Below the pieces are notes generated by a model. That model was given only the letters and a program-made list of their open reading frames with translations, had not been told where the DNA came from and searched no databases. The position numbers and the translations under genes were made by a program. A stretch of 64,000 nucleotides of DNA from the NCBI GenBank assembly GCA_030280995.1, contig JASXTE010000016.1, forward strand, positions 13,221,001 to 13,285,000, read 5' to 3'. How positions within the stretch are numbered: the stretch's first letter is position 1; every line of letters starts with the position of its first letter. Positions 11,771 through 24,480 of the stretch are shown here, one piece after another. Source of the DNA: Hemileia vastatrix. Lineage: Eukaryota; Basidiomycota; Pucciniomycetes; Pucciniales; Zaghouaniaceae.

Positions 11771-13603
11771 ATGCATGCTCTTATGTCTGAAATTGACAAT
11801 GCTTCTTTTGGAGAACAAATTTCTGGTGAGGATAAAGATTCTATCATTAAATTGATAAAATCTTTTCCTATGGCCTTTGCTCATGGGTCACATGAACTAG
11901 GATTAGTTAAGGAAGAAATGAAACTTTCATTATCTTGTCCATTAACTGACATACCACCTAGTTTGAAGAAGAAGCCTTACCCTTCTTCTCCCACAAAGAG
12001 AAAAGATATTGAGGATAATTTCTCTACCCTTTTGAAAATGGATATTATTGAAAAGGTAGTTGAAACACCTAAATATTGTGTTATCTCACCTGTTCTAGTT
12101 TCTTATGAGAAAGATAAAGCCAGGTTATGTGGGGATTATAGAGCATTTAATACTTATTCTGTTGATAATATCTACCCTTTTCCTAATATTAGCTCTATAC
12201 ATGCTACCTTACAGGGTGCTAAATATATAAGCTGCTTGGATGGTAACAAGGGATATTGCCAGGTACCTGTTGAGAAGAATTCCCAAAAATTTCTGATGAT
12301 TTCTACTCATATAGGTATTTATAAGTATTTTAGGATGCCATTTGGCACTGAAAATGCCCCTTCAGTTTTTCAAAAATTTATGGATAACACATTCCATCAG
12401 AAGATAATTGAAGGATGGCTGATGTTTTATATTGATGATATCATTATATTCTCAAAAACATTTGAGGACCATCTCAACCACCTGTGTAAAGTGTTTCACA
12501 AAATGGATGAAATAAATATTAAACTTGCTTTGAAGAAATGTAAATTTGGTTTTCATTCCTTAAAAGTTCTGGGTAATGTTGTTTCAGGGTTACAAATATT
12601 TGTTGCTCAAAATAAAGTGGCAGCCATACAGCAGGTGAAGGCTCCTACCACGGTTAGAGAGCTCCAGAGTTTTTTTGGAATGTGTGGATACTATAGAAAG
12701 TATATTAAAAATTACCAAGTCATAGCATTACCCCTTACCCGATTGACTAGAAAGGATGTTTCTTTTGTCTGGAATAGTGAAAGACAGAGAGCCTCTTACA
12801 CTATGAAACACTGTTTGATTTCAGCACCAATTCTAGCTTTACCTGACTTTAATCAACTATTTGTTTTGTACACTGATGCCAGTTTTATTGGTCTTGTTGC
12901 TGCCCTCCATCAAAAAAAAGTGATGAATGATAAAGTATCATAAGTAGTAAATTGTTATATTTCAAGAACCTTGAGAAATAGTGAATTGAAATATGGTGCC
13001 ACTCATCTTGAATTTTTAGCCAAAGTGTGGGCTCTAGAAAAGCTACATTATTACCTAGATGACCAGAAATTTGAACTTGTCACTGACTGCAGTGCAGTTA
13101 AATCCCTTTTAAACTTGAAAACACCTAACAGACATATGTTCAGATGGTGGTTAGCTGTTCAGGAATACAGAGGGAGAATGAAAATTATTCATAAGGCTGG
13201 TATTGTTCACTCAAATGTGGATATGTTATCAAGGTTAACTTTACCAAATGATGACTCTAATCCTGCTTCCGATCCTGAGGATGAAATTATTCATATTCAT
13301 GGGATATATGTGGTTGATATGGATGAAGAGCTATTACAGCTTATTCTAGATTCATATGGTAAGGACACTGACTTAAGAAAGTTATGCACCATATCAAATG
13401 ATCCAAAGAATGCTTCAATACAAGCATTAATTAAAACCCTTAGAACAAAGTACCAGAAGGCTTTGGAGAAAGGTAAATTTTCAATTGATGAAGGATATCT
13501 ATATTATAGAAGAAAGTTGAGTAATGTCATTGTTATTCCTCCTTCTATGAAAGAAATCATCTTGAAAATTTGTCATGATGACATATTAGCTGGAAAATTT
13601 TGA
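11771..13603 (+). pseudogene. Reverse transcriptase and RNase H, A2
   Basis: RT and the RNase H start are open from 11771 to 12943, and the rest of RNase H from 12971 to 13603, with a TAA at 12941 between. RT motifs present are RLCGDYRAFNTY, MPFGTENAPSVFQKFMD and the catalytic Y-I-D-D-I-I-I-F-S, so the polymerase active site is intact. RNase H has LYTDASF, and ELVTDCSAV holds another expected acidic residue. The later part (HKAGIVHSNVDMLSRL) is the usual RNase H/integrase connector. Only one stop interrupts it, making this the best preserved Pol of family A here. Confidence 0.88.
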
Positions 13604-13616
13604 TCTTGAAAAAACA

Positions 13617-14870
13617 ATGATCAGAATTAAAATCACTTCTTGGTGGGTTAATATGTCTGAAGACACAAAATTATATGTTGAATATTGTGATTCTTGCCAA
13701 AAATCAAAAAGATTGACTGGTAAGAGAGCTGGATTAATGCAACATATTGAACATTGTGATGCAACATGGCAAATAATAAACATGGATTTTGTAACAGGAT
13801 TACCTATTTCTGGAAAAGACAGTTATAACTCTTGTTGGGTTATTGTGGACAGATTCACCAAAATGTGTAAATTTATCCCTACTCATAAGGATGTTTCCAC
13901 TAAAGAATTAGCTTTCTTATGGTGGTCTCATATGTTTAATACTGCTGTTTTTCCTAAAGCTATAATCTCTGACAGAGACCCTAAATTTACTTCTGAATTT
14001 TGGATGTCTCTGATGGATTTTTGTGGTTGTGAACTGAAACTATCTACTGCCCATCACCCTCAGACTGATGGATTATCTGAAGGAATGATTCAGACTCTAG
14101 AGGACATGATAAGAAGATACTGTGCCTTTGGCCTTGAGTATAAAGACAATGACAGATTTACTCATGATTGGGTTACCTTACTTCCTGGGTTGGAATTTGC
14201 TTATAATAACACTGTTCATTCTGTTACTCAAAGAAAGCCTTTTGAGCTCTGGCTTGGATATGTTCCTAATACTCCTGCCCAAATTCTCAATAACAAAATA
14301 CCTAAATTCAATATACATCCTGGTGTAAAATATTTTCTTCAAATGCAACAACTATGTAGAAATCATGCTCAAAAATGTATTGAAAAATCATTTGAATATG
14401 AGAAGAAAAGATGGGACAAATCCCATAAAGAATAAACTTTTGATAAGGGTGATGAAGTGTTGATTTCTACAGTCCACTTCAACTTACAAGGTAATAACAA
14501 ATTGAAAGATCCATTTGTTGGTCCATTTGTTTTCAGAAGAATGATTGGAGATAATGCAGTTGAAGTTATTCTGTATTCCCCATATGACAGAAAACATCCT
14601 GTTTTTCCAATATCTCTTTTGAAACCTTACACATCCAATAGTGATTTATTTCTCAAAAGGAAGGAAAGACCAAAAAAGACCTCTAATGAAATCACTGAGA
14701 CAGCAGAAATTGGTAAGATTCTAAATGACAGAATAGTTACTGCTGAAAAAGGTACAGAATACTTATTGAGATTCAAGAATAAATCATCTGAATATGATTC
14801 TTGGATACCTGGGAAGGAGATATCTAATCTTCCTACTCTATTAAAGAAATATAAAAAGAAAAAATCATAG
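13617..14870 (+). pseudogene. Integrase with chromodomain-like C terminus, A2
   Basis: The core runs 13617-14435 and the C-terminal part 14457-14870, parted by a TAA at about 14433. The Cys pair of the N-terminal zinc domain (YCDSCQKSKR) and the D-D-E residues are visible: MDFVTG, IISDRDPKF and GLSEGM. The tail (EYLLRFKNKSSEYDSWIPGK) resembles a chromodomain, where Y/W aromatic residues read methylated histones and steer insertion to heterochromatin. The N-terminal His residues fall in a broken stretch near 13603-13617. Confidence 0.85.
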
Positions 14871-14902
14871 CATTTTTTTATTGTTTTTTTAGAGTGAGTG
14901 AG

Positions 14903-15107
14903 TGTCAGCCAGGCTGCTAGACTTACCCAGTAAAATAATTAATTATTTACTGGATGAAGCCACACCTTATTATTTTAATTATTTAATATTAAATTAGGTA
15001 CATTAAAATTACCTGTAATAAATTAACTAATTACAGAATGGTAAAATTAAATGAATAATTAAAATTAAATATAAAATGTCCCTTATATTTTAATTCTCTA
15101 ACACCGT
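14903..15107 (+). repeat. Truncated 3' LTR of A2
   Basis: The first 205 bp of the family A LTR (TGTCAGCCAGGCTGCTAGAC onward) follow the Pol end by 33 bp and stop abruptly at about 15107, where unrelated sequence begins. No target-site duplication can be tested. Confidence 0.8.
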
Positions 15108-15713
15108 TGTGGTACGTGCCTCTCAGGAAGCGTGGTTTTGGACCAATCAGCGCGCGTAGTCCAGGAAGAAAAAAAGGGGAGTTAGCACTGTAGATAGTTT
15201 TAAAATATAATATGTATTTGTGTGTTTCAAAGAAAGGGAAAAAGAAGCGCAAAAAAGAATTTAGGGTCTGTGCAATCGGATTTTGCAGCGGGATGTGCCA
15301 CACAATGGGGAATTGTGTGTTATCAATATAGGACCGCAAGCGCTAAACACTATGGATTTGGATTTTCCAATAATTGTGTGTTACGCATTAAGGAAGGAGT
15401 TATGGCTTAAGGAGGACTCAAGTGCATAATATACTGCACCGTGGACTATCGACTAGTAATGAGGCAAGGAGCATGGGGACTCAATCACAAAAGTAAACTA
15501 CCCAAGAGTCAAGGCAACTAGGATCAGCGTTAGAATGGGTCAAACCTGGAAGTAGCATTGAACCAAAACAAAGGTATAATCAAGAGCGCTTATATGGAGT
15601 ATGAGTGAAACAAGTTAAAAACTAGTGTTAGTAAGTATAGGGTGTGATTAGGTGCTGTAGTTGCTACAAGGGATGTACGTAGTTTACTAATAGAATAGTT
15701 ATTTTTTTACTAA

Positions 15714-16016
15714 TGTGGTGCTAGAGCCAGCGCTGGAGATCCACTAGGGAACTGTGTCTTGACCACTGGAAAAATATAAAAAGGAGGCCTATTTGATAGG
15801 AATAAAAAAATTCTAGTAGGAAAATAATAACAATTGACAAATAATTAGTTAACATACGATTAGTGAATAATTTTGAAGTCAAGTATAAGATATTAATTTT
15901 TCTGTGTTCATTTGTTTGAGAATAATATTAGAGACATTTCTGAAGTCTTTGTCATTTGTGCATCTGTGTGTGTATTTCATATAGTATAGTGGAAGAACAC
16001 AGCATAATGAGAATAT
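15714..16016 (+). repeat. Dispersed repeat R2, first copy (possible LTR part)
   Basis: About 300 bp shared with 42134-42410, including CAGCGCTGGAGATCCACTAG, a TATA-like AATATAAAAAGG (about 15773) and TTGTCATTTGTGCATCTGTG. Same strand in both places. The TATA box suggests an LTR or promoter fragment. The stretch 15108-15713 before it shows no recognisable gene. Confidence 0.65.
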
Positions 16017-16019
16017 ATA

Positions 16020-16060
16020 CACCACAGAAAAAATGGGGGGGTATTGCTAGCAATACCCCT
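16020..16060 (+). mobile_element. Isolated left terminus of a CACCAC-type TIR element
   Basis: Starts CACCACAG, then a G-run, then a 22-bp perfect palindrome centred on GCTAGC (positions about 16038-16060). The same layout occurs at 20445, 32669 and 45768. No matching right end was found downstream. Confidence 0.5.
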
Positions 16061-17964
16061 TGCTTGAGCTCCGTTGAGCCACAAATCTATGCTTGAATTA
16101 TTCACACATCATCACCATGTAGGAAATTGTTTGGCCTTACATTTAGTCAGAGATTTGTCACAGATTGAGCTCAAGATGAACCTACATTGATCACCGTTTG
16201 ATCTTGTAAAATCCTAATTTGATCATCAGTTAAGCTCCCTTTGATCTCACTTTGATCTAACATAAGCTTTTGCATATCCAATATGTCAACTATTCACTTT
16301 CAAAAAGATTCATAATGAATTTCACATGGAATATTAGAAACGAAACCAGTAATTTTGAGTAAATGTCTCATCAAAATGATTAATCTACAACAAAATACCA
16401 TCAAAATTCAATCTGATTACTGAAAACTTTTGTTAAAATGACTAATAGATATTTAAATTGGAAAATAATATTCCATTTCTCAATTTCAAATTCAAAATAT
16501 AAATCCTCGTTTGAAATGTGAATTTTGTAGATTCCTTGCCTTCCTATATTATGAGTAATATTTGAGGTATTTTACACCTTTGTAAATATGGTGTTGTGCT
16601 GCTAGAAATTATCTCTGTTTCAATTCAACTTTATTGAAGCTTGAGTCCAGAATGATAAATATTTTATAACTATTTTGAGAAAAAATTCACTAGTAATGAA
16701 TTTAGCCTTTTATCTGTCCTTTATTAAACCTCACTTAATCCTACTTAAATCCAAATTGACCCACAAAAACCTTATTTGGGATATTTTTTAGCCCAGGATG
16801 ATTCAAGATTGGAGCAAAATATTATTTTAAATATCCAATATGCCTATTGATTAAATTTCTTCAAGCTTACTTTAAATTCACATTAACATTAACTTTCACA
16901 GGAAATATTAAACACAAATCTTGAAAATATAGTATTTAAAATCATAATAAATATAATATAATATGCTTACAACAAAATTTTCTTTCTGGATTAATTGAAA
17001 CAAAAAATTGTTCATTTGTGAAAATAGAAAAAATACTATCCATCCTGAATTTAGAATTCATTTTTAAAAATTTAATGCCCCCTCACTTTCAAGTTTATCA
17101 TGTATTTCGAAAATTATATTTTTAATAATTTTGTGAATAGTACACCTGAGATATAAACTTGGGGATATCAAAAACTAAAACATCAGCAAATTGAAATGTT
17201 TTTTATTGTTATGAATGGAAATAATGATTGAAAAACACCATTAGAGCAAGTTTGATTTTGAATAATAGGCATACTTTCTCATGTAAATTTCAATAAAAAT
17301 AATTTTTATTCTTACTTAAGTTGCGGTGGATACATTTGAGCTCAAAAAGAATTAAAATTGATAAAATAAGACTTCTATAGTTCATATTCAAAAATGAAAT
17401 CACCCTTCATTATCTACCTGTAAACTATTTTAAATTGAATAATTTCAAAGTCAGTATATACTGATGTTATTTTTTCTTCTAAAAAATTTATTATATAGAT
17501 TAATAGTCATAAACAGTTGACATAGATGTTAAATTTATATAAGCAATCTTTAATTCATAAAATGATAAAACTATCTTTTATGTAAAAAGTGATGAAGGAA
17601 AAAAATATTATTAAATTTTTGATGCACTATCAATAAAATTGAAGATAGAGCATATCAAAAGTTTAAACTTAATTTCAATTTTGATATCATCATTTTATTT
17701 TATTTTACTTGAGTAGAAAACAGATTTTAAATCTCAATATAATTTTAAATCCCATTAGTTTGTAGATTTCAACATTTGAAACTATGAAATAAATATTTAT
17801 GAAAGAATTTTACAATATTTGCCCTTCTAAAAACTCATAAATCCAACTTCAAATCTTCTAACCTTCACAAGTAACCACAATGCATTCTGAAAATACTCTA
17901 TATTTAAATAATTAAAGGTAAATAAAATTATGTTTTTATTCTTTATTTCAATTTTTGATAAATA

Positions 17965-17995
<31 letters not shown>

Positions 17996-19703
17996 ATTTC
18001 TTAAAAAGTCTAAGAGGGAACTTAATAGTGGTTTTGGCATTAGATATATAGATTCAACTTTCAAAAAATTTGTTTGGAATAAATTACAAAGACAAAAAAA
18101 ATATATTTTGATGAAAGAATACTGATTTAGGTTCTCTTAAAATATTATTAACCATTTTTATGGAATATTAATCCATGGTTATCATTCTTTATGATATTAT
18201 CATAGAATTTTTTCCTTTTTTAACATAATGATTTTCTATTGTGTGGTATGTAGGCTAAGATAAGTTTAAAAGATTTATTGAAGATATATATACCAGAAAC
18301 AGTATAATCTGTAGATTTATAACTATAACATAATTTTCTGATGTTTTACATCATTGATAAGTAGCTCATGCATTACACAAGTAAATAATTATAGTCTCTG
18401 GAAATAATTCCTTGTGAATTTCAAATTTTTTGTTATTCTTAAAATCATTACTCAAATAAACTAAAATTTCTTCAAATATTGATTGAAAGAAGGAGTTACA
18501 AAATCTTATTTTGTAGTTATAAAAGTTTGAGTTATTTTTCATATTATCAAGTATAATGAACATTTGTAAATTTTAACTTGAAAACTAGTGATCATAGCAA
18601 AGTAATACTGGAAGAATCAGATAAAAAGGGTGGAATAAAGTCATAGCACAACAGGAAATGATACAAAATTGTTGATTTTTATCTCATAAAATTCAACTTA
18701 TTTTTAACATATTTTACCACCTTTAGATAATGTTTAGTGGATTTTAACATTATTATAACAAGCAAACTTAACAATGTTTTGATTTTTTTAACAAAAATAA
18801 ATATTGTTAGATCATTTTTTTAAAAAATATGACTTATTTTTATGCTTTATCTACAATAGTTAGTAGTTTTTTTTGCAGAAATTACTTGTTTTGATATTCT
18901 ATTTTTGAATTTTTTAAGAGACTTCATTGCATTAAAGTTTTGTAATAATTTTTCATTAAAGCATCATATTTTAAATCTAGAGAATTGGTTTTGAAATAAT
19001 ATATATTTTCATGTTAATTGACTCATTATTTTTGGATTGATAAATTATGTTAAAATTGGGATTGCTTATTTCTAGTGAGTGTACATCATAGTTTGTTTTC
19101 AAATCAAAGATTAATAAATGGTGAAATTTGGTAAAATTCTAAATATCTTTTAAACCTTTTTGATTTAAATAATGTTTAATGTTATGTAATCATTCTATAA
19201 GTAGAACACAGTTAAAATCTGATAATGGTACATTGCTTTCAATTTCTAATACTAAAATTCTATTCTACTTGAAACAATGTAAACTAAAGCTTGGTATCTC
19301 ATAAGAAACTCACAATTTTCAAAAATCATATTTCCAACTTTTTAAACATGATACACATTAAAATATATTTTTAGAATAATTTCCTAATTAGTTTCAAATA
19401 CTAGAAAATAATGACCTCAATTTATTTTAATACTTAAACCATTCTGATGAGTGAATTTCACAATCCTCTAAGTAACATATGGTTACCATTTATACACATA
19501 TGCATGATTTCTCCTTTTGTTTAATTTTAGCTGAATCTAAAAAGTAAAATCACATGTTGAATATCATCTATAGATAAACTTCTTATATTAGAAGCTAATA
19601 TTTCATATGAGAAATTTGTTATTGAGTTTGGGAAACATTAATAAGTGTTGGGTATTATAATTGAGCCATTTATTCAAGTAAATAAAAAAGGATGACGTTC
19701 TAA

Positions 19704-19744
<41 letters not shown>

Positions 19745-20441
19745 AAAATTAATTATATAGTAGCATTTAACCATGTTTTTATACTAATGTCATATAAAAA
19801 AAGGGATTGAACTAAAACTTTCAGTAACGAAAATAAAAATAAGATAAGTTAATATTCTTGTTTATATTCTCATATTTTTGAAATGGCTTACTTAAGGGAG
19901 AAAATTATTTGGTTTTAGAGTACAAGAATTTCTAGATAAAAATCTTCACAATATAGTTTGACCCTCTCAAAAAGAAAATTCCTCAAATTTTACTATCACA
20001 TTTTATATATTTGTTAAGTAATAGAAAATGGAGTTGTGTCTTTGACAATGAAGCTTTAGAAAATGAAATAAATGATTTAAATTTATAATATAATTTTTGA
20101 AACAATAAATCATGTATTCAAAAAAAATTATATATCTTACAATCAAGATAACAGTATTAATTAAGCAACTCTAACAACTTTGGAAAGAAACAAGAAAAAA
20201 ATAATTAGTAAAATGCATAAGTTATTTTTGGAATTTAAGGAAACTTAATAGCTCTACCTGTAAACTAGCCTTAAAGCAAGTTTGGATTTAACATGTGGAA
20301 ATTCATACATAGTACCCTTCCATCATTAGAGCAGAATAAAATTTATGTAGTTTTATTTTTTTAATTTATAATAGTATTTTTATTTTTGGATTTTTCATTA
20401 GTATAACTATATATTTTTTAACTTTTTTGTTTTTCATAACA
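16061..20441. other. AT-rich gene-free stretch
   Basis: About 4.4 kb of AT-rich DNA without any ORF I can support. It holds simple AT repeats at about 17963-17995 and 19710-19742. Probably decayed transposon sequence. Confidence 0.6.
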
Positions 20442-20444
20442 TAA

Positions 20445-21275
20445 CACCACGCAATATGGGGGGCGGACTTGCTAGCAAGTCCGCAACCTTGAACCCTAAT
20501 TCATATCTTTTTGAGCACACATTGAGGAAGTGATGAAACCATCATGAAGAAGTATTGAATTTACTTTGAACACAAATGGGGCTACAAGGGCTGGAAAGGC
20601 TGGAGAGAGGGGTGAGGAAGGGTGTATGGGGTAGCGAAATGGTTGGGAAAGAGTTTGAAGGGAAGATTAAGGGTTCCGAGGCATTTTAAATGAAGAAAAG
20701 GGTCTGGGAGAGGTTGAGAGGGGTGAAATGGGGATCAAAAGAGGATGGCATACAATGGGGCTGGGAGGATAGCGAAAGGCATGGGAAGGGAAGACAAGCA
20801 TGTGTTGATAGAATTGAAAGGGATGGAGATTGGTGCAAACAGAGTGTGAAAATAGGAGGATGAACTCTGTTCTTCGGGCGAAGAACAGAGTTCACTTCCA
20901 TAAAATATTAGCTGAAACAAAACAGAGTGTGAAAATAGGAGGATGAACTCTGTTCTTCGGGCGAAGAACAGAGTTCACTTCCATAAAATATTAGCTGAAA
21001 CATAGTTTTCAATTCTGTAAAAACAGTTGTAGGTAATAGAAAAAGTCACTGATCTTCAAAAAATACTTTGCATTGAGTAGACTCATGGAATGATTTTTTC
21101 TGGCTTCCATTCAGTTATCCTCACACTTTCACTATGTTTTCAATATAGATCCATTGTTATTTGTGTGATGCTTCAAGTGAAAGTTCAGTATTACTTCAGT
21201 CTGAGTTCCATCTGATTTCCATCTGACTTCAAGTTGCGGACTTGCTAGCAAGTCCTCCCCCTATATTGCGTGGTG
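20445..21275. mobile_element. Complete non-autonomous TIR element (MITE)
   Basis: 831 bp with TIRs of about 46 bp that differ at two positions. The termini are CACCACGCAATAT...ATATTGCGTGGTG and are flanked by a 3-bp direct repeat TAA (20442-20444 and 21276-21278). Just inside each end is the palindrome CGGACTTGCTAGCAAGTCCG or a near copy. The CAC start and 3-bp duplication recall CACTA-type elements, but no transposase is present to confirm a superfamily. Short ORFs inside are not convincing. A truncated copy of its left 176 bp is at 32669. Confidence 0.85.
20837..21002. repeat. Identical 83-bp tandem duplication with hairpin
   Basis: 20837-20919 and 20920-21002 are identical by eye. Each contains a 15-nt-arm hairpin (GAACTCTGTTCTTCG / CGAAGAACAGAGTTC, at 20862-20893 and 20945-20976). 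Lies inside the MITE. Confidence 0.9.
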
Positions 21276-21278
21276 TAA

Positions 21279-22732
21279 GTTCAAAGCTGCACATCACTAC
21301 TTCAAGATGAAACTCCATATAATGTAATCAATGAATGATATATTATAATGAATTTTACTAGAGACTTTTCAAAAATGGTGATTAAGAATACTTATTATAA
21401 TTTTTTAAATTTTTATTATTATTCTATCTCTTGAAAGGAGATGGCCATATCTCAATTTAATTAGTTTTTCCTCAGAAAAATTTATTCTTGATCTAAATAA
21501 AATTGCATCACTATTAACTAGATGTTATTATACAATTTTAACAATTTTTTTATCTGAACATAGTTGAAAGTATGTATAAATTAAAGTGTTTCCACATAGT
21601 CTTACTATTATCCCACCATTATTTTCACATTTAGATTTCATTATAACTGTAAAATAAGTTTTTCAATAATTTTAATAATACCTTAATATTTAATAATTTA
21701 GTTACATAGTAGATTTTTTATCCTTTTTTTTTATGAGGCTTATTATATAAACACTACTTTTAGATTTTATCCATTTTGATGTCTGATAATTTAAATTTTC
21801 ATTTAACTACCCAAATTATATCAAAAAAAATTCAAAAGTATATTTTTTTAATGTACTCTTTTTGATAAACTTATCATTTCTTATAGGTTATTCTTCAACT
21901 ATTTATTGTAATTAACTACCCACTCATTTATGGTCTGTTATTGTTGTTCATTACATACAGACAAAATAAGGATACTCTCATATTATATTGGAGTTTTAAA
22001 TTAAAAAGTAAATACTAGTGGCTGGTATTAAATATGAAGTTGTTATAACTAAGTTGAACATTAATTAATTATTAAATGGCATTTTATATTACAAATTTTA
22101 TTGAATGTATATAAAAATAACACTCAAGAAATATATATAAGATATATATATAACCATTGTATATCAAAAATGAAGTACTTATCAACATGGTCTTTTTAAA
22201 TGATTTTCAAATTTACTTAAAGAGACATTAATATTACCAATTCAAATTTTATATCAAATACAACAATATTATTATTTCATTTTTAATTATTTTACAAAAA
22301 ATTTGAGTTTCAAAGTAATTTAATTCAGTATTTAATGAATGTTTTTGAAAAATATTTTTAAAAATAGAAATAACCCCTCACAAAAAAAAATATAATTTTT
22401 TTTACTTACAATTTGCACCATACTTCTACCCTTAAAATATTTGTATTCTTCTAACAAAAATATTTTTTAAATAAATTTAAAAATTTTTTCATTATTCAAT
22501 TACAAAATGTCAAATTTATAATTTATTTTACCTTACTAAAAAATTTAGTTGAAAATTTAATTTTGTATTTCCAAAAAATAAACTTAAATGTCAAAAATTA
22601 AAAAAACAAAATTATAAATATAATTATGAGAAAGAGGTAGATTAAATTTATAATATTCATATAAAAAAAATTCATATATTTTATGGTGTTTGAATTTTAA
22701 ATTTAATGTATTAAAAATTAATTATTAAATAA
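21279..22732. other. AT-rich gene-free stretch
   Basis: About 1.45 kb, very AT-rich, no supported ORF or repeat. Confidence 0.5.
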
Positions 22733-23436
22733 CCAAGCCAAATGAAATTGGCTTGGATTTTTGGTATCACTAGAACTTATTTTTTTTCTTATACTCACAT
22801 TTTAATTTTTAATTTTTTTTTTTCTACATTTCTCATTTTTTTTTTATGATTTTTAATGTTTTTAAGACCGAAGTTGCTTTCAAACAACTTCGGTCTAACG
22901 TTTCTCTCACTTTCCCACCAGATTGCACCTGGTAGGGAAAGTCGCTTCCATTTTAGAGACCAAAGTCCCTTGCAGGGACTTTGGTTTTTCTGTGTGCATT
23001 GCACAGCCAGAAAAAAACTGGCTGTGCAATGCACTGCATGCAGCACATGCAACACGCATTGCTGCTGCAAGTAATGCGCATTGCATGCAGCAGAAATGCG
23101 CGTTGCACATGCTGCGCATATCTCATGCAGCTGACTTGATATCAGCTGCATGAAATATGGTAGCGATTGTGCAACGCGCGTTACTTGCAGCAGCAACGCG
23201 CGTTGCACACTGCTTTGGCCACCTCCCAGCCTAGTAAATTAGCTGGGAGGGTGGCAAACATTACAGCAAGCAATCGAAGTCGCTTTTAGCGACTTCGATT
23301 GCTTGAAAGAGACACTTCCAGCCAGGGGAAACCTGGCTGGAAGTACTAAATTGCAATGTAAGGGACCCAAGCCAATTTCAAAGGCTTGGGTCATAAATTA
23401 AGGTTTCCAAAAAGCAGCCAGTATAAATCTGGCTGC
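22733..23436. repeat. Cluster of about 13 different hairpins
   Basis: Consecutive inverted repeats with different arm sequences and short loops. Arms (left/right): 22733-22741/22748-22756; 22865-22876/22885-22896; 22911-22921/22929-22940 (one bulge); 22959-22970/22974-22985; 22994-23010/23018-23034 (17 bp, A7 loop); 23123-23134/23142-23153; 23168-23182/23195-23209 (15 bp); 23218-23230/23242-23255 (one bulge); 23267-23284/23288-23305 (18 bp, 3-nt loop); 23314-23326/23332-23344; 23364-23373/23383-23392; 23414-23421/23429-23436. The block 23050-23090 also pairs with 23165-23205. GC is well above the flanks. ORFs across it on both strands are mirror images and are not taken as genes. Confidence 0.9.
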
Positions 23437-24480
23437 AATAAAAAGTAATTTTTTTAAATAAAATACATAAAAAAATAAAAATTTGTTCAAATAAAATATA
23501 CAACACTCTTTCGCCAGTAAGAAACAGCCTTCCATTGTTACACATAGAAACAAAATCAAATGTTTCTTTCATCAACATTGGCCATGTTTCAATATTTTGA
23601 ACCAAGTAAGATCAGGAAAAAGGTCACGGCAAAAAAATTGCATAATTAAAAGTCTCCCAATTTAATATGGTGCGGAGGTTCATATTTTAGAAATAGGTGG
23701 TGCACATTATAGTTTCCTTTAAAAAAATTCAAAAATGAATTAATTTTGGCGCAATGTAAATTTAAATGTGATGAGTGTATATTTTTTAGCTACGTGAAAC
23801 ATGGTAGCTAGAATTATGTGGCGTCAATTTTTTTAAGATGTGAAATTCAGTGTTCCACAAATGTGCATCTGTACAACATGCAGCCAAGTAAATTCTAGCT
23901 GGAATTAGTATATGCATGGGAAAAAATGATCATGCTGTGTACAATGCCTTGGCAACATCATTCTTGGAATTTAGATGAAGTTTATCATATGACTTGGTGA
24001 GCTGCATTTTTTTGAAAATGTGATCAGTGAAAATTCATGATATATACATCTGTTTGCCACCCAATTTATTTTTCCTTTCTCTTTCTCACTTACCTTTTTC
24101 AAAAATTATCAATCATATTTTTGCTTTATCATTTTGAATTATTGGTACTATTTTCTTGACCTTATCTGATTACCGGTAAGCAAATTTTTCTTGCTATTGC
24201 ATTTCATATCATTTTGGTTTGTTACACTTTTTTACACTTTTGACAAGTTAATCTAATGATTCTAATTCTGAATTTATTTTTATGGTATCTTTTACTGTAC
24301 CCTTTCGATTCGTTATAAAATAATTCTTTTTCAGTTAACTTAAAGTTTTTTTATTTGTTTGTCAATTTACTTTTCTTTATTCCTTATCAAAAATGTTCAA
24401 TTTATTTATCTAACCATTTATTTTTTAAAACAGTGATTATAAAATAAACTTTATAATTAATTTTGATCAATCAGCTACAA
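23437..24480. other. Intergenic region upstream of the Tet-like gene
   Basis: About 1 kb without a supported gene. A weak further hairpin (TAGCTAC 23787-23793 / GTAGCTA 23804-23810) continues the style of the cluster. The sequence just before the ATG at 24481 is pyrimidine-rich and AT-rich. No certain TATA box was picked. Confidence 0.4.

Larger units (their letters stand above)
7918..15107 (+). mobile_element. Ty3/gypsy chromovirus, family A, copy A2
   Basis: Plus-strand element with a 5' LTR (7918-8842), leader, gag, protease, RT/RNase H, integrase with a C-terminal chromodomain-like segment, and a 3' LTR truncated after about 205 bp (14903-15107). The domain order protease-RT-RNase H-integrase-chromodomain is that of chromoviruses. 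Each ORF carries one or more stops, and gag has a large internal deletion relative to A1, so it is not autonomous now. Confidence 0.92.

Noticed and set aside
20686..20920. Short minus-strand ORFs inside the MITE
   Set aside because: They cross the duplicated hairpin and have no recognisable domain. Non-autonomous MITEs do not code.
20445..21275. Assignment of the MITE to PIF/Harbinger because of the TAA duplication
   Set aside because: The termini CACCAC do not look like Harbinger ends, and no transposase is present. CACTA-like is equally possible, so it was left unclassified.
22795..23208. Overlapping ORFs on both strands (137, 76, 72 and 70 aa) with Cys/Ala/His-rich products
   Set aside because: They arise from the hairpin cluster: GCA-type inverted repeats read open on both strands and give mirror-like proteins. 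No start context or homology supports a gene.
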